Shown one piece after another: positions 43,332-52,755 of a DNA stretch of 64,000 bases. A program made the translations under genes and the position numbers. Numbering within the stretch: the stretch's first letter is position 1; every line of letters starts with the position of its first letter. Source of the stretch: Azorinus chamasolen (Eukaryota; Mollusca; Bivalvia; Cardiida; Solecurtidae). The notes below the pieces were generated by a model. The model made no database searches. It was not told the origin of the DNA and was given only the letters and a program-made list of their open reading frames with translations. The stretch covers positions 61,067,071 through 61,131,070 of the forward strand of contig OY755241.1 in NCBI GenBank assembly GCA_963576725.1, written 5' to 3'.

Positions 43332-45018
43332 TGTTCTTTGTATGTAGATGATTTTTTAATATGTTATCGTTCCGAAAATATGCATACGATTGAAAGACAA
43401 CTTCAACAATGTCTCAACAAACTTGAAACATGGAATAATGAGAATGGCTTTAAATTTTCAACGTCAAAAACGCAGTGGGTTCATTTCTGTCAGTTAAGAA
43501 ATTGTCACCAAGACCCCGTTTTAAATCTTAATAATATTCAAATCCCTGTGATTGATCAAGCCAAATTTTTAGGACTTATATTTGACAAAAAGTTAACATT
43601 TATACCTCATATTAAGCATTTGAAAACAAAATGTCTTAAATCTCTTAATCTTCTTCGAGTTTTAGCTCACACTGACTGGGGAGCTGATCGGAAAGTGCTG
43701 CTGCGCCTTTACCGATCATTAATTCGTTCTAAACTGGACTATGGAAGCATTGTATATGGAGCAGCTAGAAAGTCTTACCTGAAGATTCTTGACCCCATTC
43801 ACCATCAAGGACTTTGGCTTTCCCTTGGTGCTTTTAAAACCACCAATCGAAAGTCTTTCAGTAGAAGCAAATGAACCATCTTTATACATTCGAAGAGAGC
43901 AATTAGCTCTTAATTATGTTACTAAAGTGAAGGCAAATCCTACCAATCCTGCTAATGAAATATTTTTTGAACCCAAATATGAAATGCTTTATGAAAGGAA
44001 ACCTAATGCTATAAAACCTATCGGTCTCCGTCTCAGATCGACAATTAACGAGGCAGGTCTGAGAATGGATTCTGTTAGGCAACATAAAGTTTCAAACATT
44101 GCGCCGTGGACTATCAAGCAACCTAATGTTTCTTACATCTGGCTTCAAATAAAAAGTCTTCTACAAATGCACTAGAATTTCAATCCGAATTTGAAGAACT
44201 TAAGTCACAGTATCCTGACCATATTCCCATATATACTGATGGTTCTAAAGATGAAAATAAAGTCGGTTGTGCATCTGTCAGTAAATTTCATACCTCTAAA
44301 GTAAGACTACCTGAAAAATCTTCCATATTTACAGCTGAAGTCCAAGCAATTGACCTTGCCCTTCTTCATATCGGTGCACAATATGAACAAATACATAATT
44401 TTTTAAGACTCGCTCTCTGTTCTTCAAGCGTTGAACAACAGAAATATGAATAACCCATTAGTTAAGCAAATTCTTCTTAAACACCATAAATTATCTCTGT
44501 CAAACAATGTTGTTTTCTGTTGGCTACCTAGTCATGTTGGAATTCGGGGAAATGAAGAGGCAGATAAAACGGCCAAGTCATCCCTGAATCTGAATGAGGC
44601 AGTTTTCAAAATACCATATACTGATTTTAAACCATTGATTAAACAGCATACATGTTCCAAATGGCAGATTTCTTGGGACAGCAATATTAACAATACACTT
44701 CATGCCATCAAACCAACCATTGGTGATTCTCTTTTAAATTATAGAGCTGTACGAAGAGATGAGGTGGTCCTAGCTCGCTGTCGCATCGGACACTCTCATA
44801 TTACTCATTCCTATTTATTTAAGCGCGAAATTCAACCAGAATGTGTCTTCTGTCAAGAGCCATACACAGTAAAACATTTTTTGATTGAATGTATTGACCT
44901 TTCTATAATAAGACATAAATACTTTTCTGTTGATTCTATGCAACAGTTATTTAATACAGTTCCGTACGAGAATATAATTTCGTTTTTGAAAGAGACTGGT
45001 CTTTATTCTAAAATATAA
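43332..45018 (+). pseudogene. ORF2 remnant of second LINE (RT, RNase H, CCHC)
   Basis: Pieces: 43332-43874 (palm and thumb), 43789-44175 (linker), 44176-44440 (RNase H start with YTDGSKDENK and TAEVQAIDLAL) and 44431-45018 (WLPSHVGIRGNEEADKTA and CCHC). The third RNase H Asp lies at the 44400 frameshift. Not functional. Confidence 0.8.
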
Positions 45019-45200
45019 ATCTGTTTAACCAGTTCTATTATTTTATTTCTGTATTCCTTTCTACATTTTCATCTTCGTATATTTTAATGATTTACATACT
45101 CGTTGATCGAGATTTTTTATTAATTTTCGTCGTTTCATCATAATTTTAATGATTAAACATAATGATTAAACAACCAGACCTGAAATAAATAAATAAATAA
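43332..45200 (+). mobile_element. Second, divergent I-group LINE remnant
   Basis: Related to the N6 family but clearly older or separate: the tail is (AAAT)n, not (ATTC)n. It starts at the RT catalytic motif (LYVDDFLICY) and runs through thumb, RNase H and C-terminal CCHC (CVFCQEPYTVKHFLIEC). Frame breaks near 43850, 44170 and 44400. The 5' end is joined to a HINE-type repeat without a recognisable target duplication. Confidence 0.85.
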
Positions 45201-45220
45201 AGATGTTTGCTTATTCAATT

Positions 45221-45444
45221 ATTTACCCCATGAATATTCATGTCATGAATTATGACAACATGAATATGGATTAGATTGTTTTAAATGCACATGGACACAA
45301 TAATTGTTTTGCTATGGCAGAAAATGAAGAATCATATCTATATTATATCATAAGCAAACAGAGCAGACCCTGATCAGACGTCCGATCTGGTTTTATTCTG
45401 TTTGCAAAGACGTAGAAAGTCATATTTATTGAGTAAAGGGTTAA
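45221..45444. mobile_element. Palindromic MITE, family A
   Basis: Centre 'agcaaacagagcagaccctg' and right edge GAGTAAAGGGTTAA; left edge eroded. Confidence 0.6.
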
Positions 45445-45657
45445 ATCTGAAGGATGTGTGTATTGTACAAAGATAGTTGAATACTAATTTTTTTGAGTAC
45501 CTAGGTTGAAATTAAAAGGAGTATTCAATAAATGTAGACATCTCGTTACCATGTGTTCGTTATTTCAAATGCAAATTATGAGATACATATTATACAAGGT
45601 ATATTGTTACGCTCTCACTGAGCTCTGTGTAGATCTAGATCTTAGGACTTAATTAGG

Positions 45658-45925
45658 AGCTGGTAGAAATACCAAAAATATTTGATTTTTTAAAAGCCAT
45701 TAATATATATTCTAAAATTTAAAAGGTATATTTTTAGAATGTCGATTATGTTTTGTCCTTATTTTGTTTACAATCCTGTTGATCGGGACTGACATTTACA
45801 TAATCTAGTGAGATTGTCTTCATTTGATTTCATCATATAGTTTTATTTACATTATTTATTCGGCTCTATATGACCATCAGTGTCGATGGGCCGTAAAACA
45901 CCATTCATTCATTCATTCATTCATT
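45658..45925 (+). mobile_element. LINE copy N8 inside the Gypsy left LTR
   Basis: A 268-bp 3' fragment flanked by TTAATTAGG (45649-45657 and 45926-45934). The other LTR gives the empty site at 57357-57365, proving the boundaries. Confidence 0.93.
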
Positions 45926-46538
45926 TTAATTAGGGGCTTTATATTCTTTCTTCTCTCACTCACACCCTGGGCAGTCAAAACAACGGAGCCTGTTTCCATT
46001 CAAACATTCTCTTTAATTAGTACACAGCTGTAGAATCTATGTAGATCTATATATCAAACACAACTCTAATCTTAACCACTCAATAGACCGTTCAGACTAT
46101 TAAGTAAAGGACCAGTTTTAACTCTTGTGAAAAGTTGCAGTGGTGACCCGCCATGTATATATATGCTATTCTCAAATCAGAGATCTAGATATCACTCTTA
46201 GATCCAGATAACGTTAATCTAGATAGTTATTTTAAAGTTTAACAAGGCTGATCTTTAATCAAGATCTAGTTCTGACATTTATCTATCGAAAAAATAGTTG
46301 AGTTGATCCTTTCAAGAATTCTTTATAGCTTCAAAGTTTAACTTCTCAGAAATTAATGTATAAGAGAACCGAAACGCAAACTCAGTAAAACACTGCTCTA
46401 TGTTACTTATAAATAAACGTACGTCAAATAAAGCAGCTCAGAACTGAAGAAGATCTAAATCAAAATATAATGCTGACGGCGATTCGTGGCCTCTACGACT
46501 ACTAACGAAAAATGAGCTCTCGATGAAAGGCGACTCGG

Positions 46539-46661
46539 CCTTTTATACTAGTTAAAATGTGGCCAACAAAGTTGGGCACTTGTGCCCAAGATTCTGGCCA
46601 CTTTCTGATGTGACCAAGAATTCTGGTCACATTCGCCCAAGAAATTTGGGCGATGACGTCA
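46539..46661 (-). promoter_or_regulatory. LTR promoter/enhancer: TATA box, palindromes, CRE (left LTR)
   Basis: In element orientation TATAAAAGG is at 46547-46539. Directly upstream lie stacked perfect inverted repeats: GTGGCCA/TGGCCAC (46559-46601) around TGGGCACTTGTGCCCA (46573-46588), GTGACCA/TGGTCAC (46610-46630) and CGCCCAA/TTGGGCG (46634-46652), then TGACGTCA (46654-46661), the CREB/ATF site. Confidence 0.6.
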
Positions 46662-47324
46662 TATTTATGACGCGTAAACTATGTGACCAAAAAACTAGGG
46701 CGCAAATGACTGTCGCGTTTCGGTTCTACATTCAAAGTAAACTAAGTGGGAGGGGTAAATCTCCGACGGTGGCTGTAAACAGTTGATTCCTTGAAGCCAT
46801 AAGTTTGCTGGCGGAACATCACTGGCCACCGGATTTATCTTACGATTCAAATATTACTGTGGGGAAAAACTTTTGTAAATAGAGAACCAGGATGTTGCAA
46901 AAACAAGGATTTACGTCACTTCCTCCTGTGCAACATACCGGTCACCAAATTACTTAGAACAGTTACACTAAGGATAATTAAAGTGATTATAACTTCAAAA
47001 GGTGCATAAACAATTCAATTAATATGAAAAAGGGACTATGACTCTACTACATAACGGGTAAGTAGATTTATGCATTCTGCTGTGTTATGATTACACATAG
47101 CCAGCCAATACACAGCAAAGTGTTTACAAATTGGAAGCGTCTACGGTGATCGAAGCTGTTTCCCAGTCAGTTCCGAGCTACAACAGCTAGTTAAATTTCC
47201 ATACTGATTTTAGATAAGTATTTTGAGCATTAAAAAGATCCTAAAGTAAATAAAACTACAGTCAAAAAGGTTAAAAAGAACACATCGATCTCCATACATG
47301 CTGCAAATTTGTCGAGTCATTACA

Positions 47325-47340
47325 TTACTCCCCTCTTTTA
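47325..47340 (-). other. Polypurine tract of the provirus
   Basis: TAAAAGAGGGGAGTAA immediately before the TG of the 3' LTR in element orientation, the expected plus-strand primer. Confidence 0.7.
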
Positions 47341-47695
47341 GAGGCAAAGCTCCGACTGCCTTAACAATAAACAAGAGCACCGCGAGGCAGGGCATTATAC
47401 GCCCGAAAGTTTAAAGGAGAGAAAACGCTTTTTAGAGATATATATTGTCACTGGAGATAATAAATTGTCAAGTGCTTTCATGGTCATCCGTGCGCTTGTT
47501 TGTGGCAGGCATATAACATTTTAAGTTCTAGGTTCATGCATTGTGGGTGAGGTACAATTTTAACATATTGTTTTGAAAGCCAAATCATGTCTAGGTAATA
47601 CATTGGTCATTAATAAATGATATAAATAATACACTTATAACATGAAAATTACCAGTCACCAGTGCTTTTAATTTTCATGTTATAAGTGTATTATA

Positions 47696-48153
47696 AGTGT
47701 ATTGGCCAGAATAAGAATTGGACATTCTTTTTTAACTCATTCATTTTTACTGAAAGGTGAAGTTCAACCTGAATGTTTATTTTGTTTTGAGCCTTATACA
47801 ATTCAGCACATTCTCATTGAATGTCCTGATTTAATTTTAATCAGAGATAGGTTCTTTCAAGCAGATTCCTTGAGGGAACTGTTTGAGCTGGTAGAAATAC
47901 CCAAAATATTTGATTTTTTAAAAGCCATTAATATATATTCTAAAATTTAAAAGGTATATTTTTAGAATGTCGATTATGTTTTGTCCTTATTTTATTTACA
48001 ATCCTGTTGATCGGGACTGACATTTACATAATCTAGTGAGATTGTCTTTATTTGATTTCATCATATAGTTTTATTTACATTATTTATTCGGCTCTATATG
48101 ACCATCAGTGTCGATGGGCCGTAAAACACCATTCATTCATTCATTCATTCATT
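47696..48153 (+). mobile_element. LINE copy N9 with inverted duplication at its 5' junction
   Basis: 3' fragment with open terminal CCHC domain (to 47950), 3' UTR and (ATTC)n. Target duplication CCAGTGCTTTTA at 47659-47670 and 48154-48165. Between the left duplication and the LINE, 47671-47695 is a reverse-complement copy of flanking bases at about 47632-47655. Confidence 0.8.
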
Positions 48154-48246
48154 CCAGTGCTTTTACCCTTTGACCTTGAAATGTGACCTTGACCTTGAAA
48201 ATGTCAGGCAAATAAATAATACACATATAACCTGAAAAGTACCAGT

Positions 48247-48603
48247 TCACCATCCAATCCAGCATAATCTGTGGTCTGTGTAGTACGTCTCCAGTACGCC
48301 AGTGGTGCAGTTCTCTATGTTGGTGAAGATGAGATCAATAGTTGAGTTGAAGTCATTTGTGGGACCATCTAATATTTGAGTGTAGGAGTGTTTTTCCATG
48401 AAAGCTTGTAGAATTTGTTTGTCATGAGATTTACTACACCAGTCAATATTGAAGTCTCCTGAGATGACTGCCTTTGAAGCATGGAGGTATGTTGTCTGAA
48501 TGTGGTTCAGTTCTTCAATCAGTGTGTTAGTGTTTGTTTGTGGAGGTTTGTAGATAAATACAATCCTTACATCTTCCAGACCTTTCACACTAAATAATAC
48601 CAC
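48247..48603 (-). pseudogene. Endonuclease/exonuclease/phosphatase-domain remnant
   Basis: A 118-codon piece with IYKPPQTNT, ISGDFNIDWC, DLIFTNIE and YYTDHR, the second half of an EEP nuclease fold. It lies within a Helentron-like element; Helentrons encode such a domain after their helicase, so it may be a leftover of the autonomous parent. Truncated at both ends. Confidence 0.6.
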
Positions 48604-49981
48604 TTCTGCACTGCGTGATTGATCAATTGGTCCAAATATGAATTACCAAATATGTGTACCTCCTGAATTACTCTCTTCATACCACACACCCTTATCTAGT
48701 ACTGACCATTTGTGTAAACAAGTTTGAAATAAGTGAATAAATATCCAAGATATGAGCATGGTAAGAACAGTGTACATAGCAATCATTTTCAGACTTTCAG
48801 ACTTTTTTGAACTTTGGAAAAAAAGTCGAGAAAGTTTAAACCGAACGTGACATAAGTGCGTTTAACCTTTCACCTTCAAATATGACTGACCTTAAAGGTA
48901 ATGATGTAGGTCTAGTTAGCTACAGCCAGGACACAAAATTTGCTAACGCTCTATTTGTGACCTTGACCTTGAAAATTCACAATTGGGTTTTGTATGCAAC
49001 TCACCTTCAAGTGATACTGAAGCCCTATTTGTGACCTTGACCTTGAAAGTTCACAATTGGGTTTTGTACGCGACACACCTTCAAGTGATACTGAACATAT
49101 GTGTGAAAGAATTTTGAAAATCGGAGAAAAAATGAGTAAGTGATAGCCAGGACACGAATTTGCTAACGGACGGACAGAATTGCTAACGCCCTATTTGTGA
49201 CCTTGACCTTGAAAGTTCACCATTGGGTTTTGTACGCGACACACCTTCAAGTGATACTGAACATATGTGTGAAAGAATTTTGAAAATTGGTGAAAAGATG
49301 AGTAAGTTTTACCAAGGACACGAAAATTGCTAACGCCCTATTTGTGACATTGACCTTGAAAGTTCACAATTGAGTTTTGTACGCGACACACCTTCAAGTG
49401 ATACTGAACATTTGTGTGAAAGAATTTTGAAAATCGGAGAAAAAATGAGTAAGTTATAGCCAGGACACGAATTTGCTAACGGACGGACGGACAGAATTGC
49501 TAACGCCCTATTTGTGACCTTGACCTTGAAAGTTCACCATTGGGTTTTGTACGCGACACACCTTCAAGTGATACTGAACATACGTGTGAAAGAATTTTGA
49601 AAATTGGTGAAAAGATGAGTAAGTTTTAGCAAGGACACGAAAATTGCTAACGCCCTATTTGTGACCTTGACCTTGAAAGTTCACAATTGGGTTTTGTACG
49701 CGACACACCTTCAAGTGATACTGAACATTTGTGTGAAAGAATTTTGAAAATCGGAGAAAAAATGAGTAAGTTATAGCCAGGACACGAATTTGCTAACGGA
49801 CGGACGGACGGACAGACGGACGGACGGACAGACAGACGGACACCCAGCCAGACGGCCAGACGATGGAGACCATAACATAATACGACCCTTCGGGCGTATA
49901 AAAATGGAACACTGAGTTAGTCACTGGACATTAAAACATTAACTAAAAACTTTGTCACTAGCAGTCACTGTTCATTATTTT

Positions 49982-51283
49982 CTAACTTGCGAGACAACTC
50001 TTTGGTGGCCTTGGACGATCTTGGGAGTGTGGACGCTGGCTATCACGGCTTCGGGATTCTTGATACCTGACTAGCCTCTCTAGCGCATCCGCCATCTTGT
50101 CTGCAGCTGTTCTCTGCTGGCGTATGGCCCTGCTATTGGAATCGATGGCATCAGTGAGTGCTTTAGTGGCCCGTTCGATAGTGCGTAGCAATAGGTTGGT
50201 GTCCACTTGAGCATTGCTTTGAGCAGGCTTTGGACCATCGGTGTTAGTGGCGGCATCAACTGTGGCCTTCCTGGCCCTCTTAGCCGGAGGTTCCTCGTTG
50301 CTCAGTGGTGCCCTGTCTGAGTCCACAGTTGCCTCCTTAAATAAAGGAATGAATGAATGGTGTTTTACGGCCCATCGACACTGATGGTCATATCTGAGTC
50401 ATCAGAGTCCTTTAAAAGTTGCTGTAGGATATTCTCATCTTGCACTGGTGTGCTTAGGGCATCATCCAGGCTAAATGCTGGAAGGGGGGGGCGTCATTCT
50501 CAGAGCTTCGGTTGCTTGGGAAGTTGAAGTAAGAGGAACAGTTCCTGAATTTGTCCCTAGCATGGTGGGCATGACTCCCTGCACTACTGTGGCTCCTGGT
50601 AGTAGCCCTCTGCTCCAAAAAGAGGCCATGGTCCCATTGCTACTGGACACTACTGTAGCCGGCGTGTGCAGATTTGCCTGTGTTGTTACCACCGGAACCG
50701 GTACCGGACGCGACTGCGTACTACACTTCTGAAGTGGCCAGCTGTTCCCTGATGACATTCCTGGTCTTGTGGGGGTGTAGGGTGCAACTACAGGAATAGT
50801 TATTGGCACATAGTGATGTTGTGTTAAGGGCTGTGCTGTGAAGAGCGGCAGTTCAGGTGTGGCATTGGTCTGGATCCCATACTCATCTGGATCGACAAAT
50901 AGATCGTCAGTCTCCTCCTGACAGGCTGGGCGCTTCTGAAACCATGCTATCGACTCCTCCCGTGACAGAGCGACAACATAGTGTTCGTCGATAGCGACTG
51001 GTTGTCTGGATGCAGACAGGAATGTTGAGTTGTCCACAACCCCAAGTTCTCTGGCGGTCTTGACATGCCTCGGATACTTGGTGACATGGTCGATCAAGGA
51101 TGCCCGGTCCATACTACGAAACATACACAACGAGCATGTAAATGGCGCTTGGTCCATGGGGATGTGATGTTTCAGCACATGGTTCACCACCTTGTTCTTT
51201 CTGTCAACATGGCTGACCCCATTTGCTGAACAGCGGACACATCGGTACGCCCTTCCTCTACGGATCTGAGAGACGGTGTCCAT
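49982..51283 (-). pseudogene. Gypsy third ORF: C2H2-finger protein of unknown function
   Basis: ATG at 51283, sense with gag-pol, in the env position. Two finger-like motifs at the start: YRCVRCSANG…HVLKHH and FTCSLCMFRS…HVTKYPRH. Then a long Pro/Thr/Ser-rich middle, and a C terminus with KRARK and a coiled-coil-like stretch (LLRTIERATKALTDAI…). A C-run length change near 50485 shifts the frame, and LINE tail N10 (50350-50396) interrupts it; the frame on both sides of N10 otherwise matches. Stop at 49982. Excluding the Helentron-like insertion it ends only ~120 bp before the 3' LTR. No signal peptide or membrane segment, so not a classical envelope. Confidence 0.6.
50350..50396 (-). mobile_element. 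LINE copy N10, minus-strand tail in Gypsy ORF3
   Basis: Reverse complement of the family's last ~45 bp (gaatgaatgaatggtgttttac and neighbours). It interrupts the C2H2 ORF in the same frame on both sides; target duplication not clear. Confidence 0.75.
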
Positions 51284-51289
51284 GCTCTG

Positions 51290-51640
51290 GAAATACAGAA
51301 ATTGAACCGACTATAAGTTATCTGTCCCTCATTTTCATTGGGTCACCACTGCCCTACAATACCTTATTATCTTTGCCACCTACTCTGATAATACCGTTTT
51401 AAACCCAAGGCCACTGGGATCATGCTCGAATGGAGGCATGAACAACTCGGTACTCGAACCTGTTCTTAACCTAGTTTATTTCCGTATCAAGACAAAGTAT
51501 AATGTACAAGTTACGGGTAAATCCACTCACACTTTCACAAAGGGTCACATATTTGCTGAATAATGAACATTTGAAAATAACTGATTAAACACTGAACACT
51601 TCCGATTTCAAATAAACTTATGTCAAAAATCCCTAACAGT
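51290..51640 (-). other. Non-coding gap between integrase and ORF3
   Basis: About 350 bp, AT-rich in places, no open frame or recognised repeat. It might hold a splice acceptor or start signal for ORF3; none stands out. Confidence 0.4.
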
Positions 51641-51643
51641 TTG

Positions 51644-52755
51644 TTACTGCTCAGAATCTTTAGTTCCGTCCCTTATTACACAAGGACTTTGACACACGCA
51701 AAACCCATTTAGGGGGAGTTGACCTTCATAGGGCTTAAGCTTATTGTGATGCACTAATTTTTCCTGCCCCATTACATCAATTTGCAGAAGGAAATTCAAG
51801 TCAGATATTTTCTGCTTGACCACAAAAGGCCCCTCATACGCCTTCTCAAGTTTTGGACATACTCCCAACTTTTCTGGATTCCTGCAAAAGCCACACAATA
51901 TCCCCTGCCCTGTAACTGTGAAATGAAAGCTTCACATCATACAATTCTTTGCTTCTCTTGCTGCTGCTCCCCAAATATTTGCGGGCAAGTGACTGTGCGC
52001 GCCACGTCTTTTCTTGAATGCTTGTGACAAAATGGGCCTTGGAAGGCGCATCATCTTGCAACACTTGTCTAGGCCCATACACTACATTTGCTGGTAGCTT
52101 TACTTCACGGCCCATGGTCTGGAGAGTTGGAGTCATCTTAGTTGCCTCATGTGGGGTGGCACTGTATGCTCCAGCTAGGCACCCCAGGTGCAAATCCCAA
52201 TCCTCCTGTTCACCGGTCAAGTATGCCTTAATCATTTTCAGCAAAGTACGATTGAAACGCTCTGTTTGTCCGTTTCCTTGGGGGTTCTTAGGACTTGTTC
52301 TTGTTTTCCTCACTCCAAACAACTGACATAGCTCCCTGAACAACTTGCTCTCGAAGGCCCCACCCTGGTCACTGTGAATTGCCAGAGGTGTACCCCATCT
52401 TGAAATAAAATCAACTACTCTAGCTGAGCACTCTTCAGCCGACTGATTTGGGACTGCGACTACCTCAACATACTTCGAAAAATGGTCCGTGAGAACAAGG
52501 ATATACCGACTGTTTCTTGGGGTTTTTGGGAAAGGCCCAAGGAAATCCATAGCCAGCACATCTCCAGGTGCCCCTGTTCTGAGACTACCCATTGGAGCCT
52601 TTGGAAGCTTCTGCGGCTTCTTGTCAGCAGCACATACATCGCATATCTTAACATGCAATGCTGTCATGCTTCATTTTGAACCAATAATAATCTTTGGCTA
52701 TCTTTTCCTTTGTCTTTTTCACGCCCATGTGGCCTGCTGATATGCTGTTGTGCAT
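51644..52755 (-). pseudogene. Gypsy integrase, frameshifted
   Basis: The N-terminal HHCC zinc region spans the frame breaks near 52755 and 52668 (ICDVC visible). Core: Asp in MDFLGPF, Asp in HSDQGGAFES and Glu in NGQTERFNR, the D-D-E triad spaced as in Gypsy integrases. Another shift near 51870, then the C-terminal part (LEKAYEGPF, HHNKLKPYEG) to 51644. No chromodomain recognised. Confidence 0.85.

Larger units (their letters stand above)
45605..47324 (-). repeat. 3' LTR of the Gypsy provirus
   Basis: Carries LINE copy N8 (45658-45925); otherwise matches the other LTR. The empty target site for the TA-flanked insert is visible at about 47212-47222. Confidence 0.92.
47370..49904 (-). mobile_element. 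Helentron-like element inside the provirus
   Basis: Element 3' end: CTCTTGTT type at 47370 with a GC-rich hairpin. Element 5' end: TTTTTATACGCCCGAAGG at 49904. Subterminal inverted match TTATACGCCCGAA at both ends. Contents: (GTCC)n-type microsatellite near 49800, about six ~150-bp tandem units (48950-49780), and an endonuclease remnant. LINE N9 is nested in it. These are the features reported for Helentron-associated elements. Confidence 0.65.

Noticed and set aside
48950..49780. CRISPR-like or satellite array
   Set aside because: Head-to-tail ~150-bp units without unique spacers, bounded by HINE ends.
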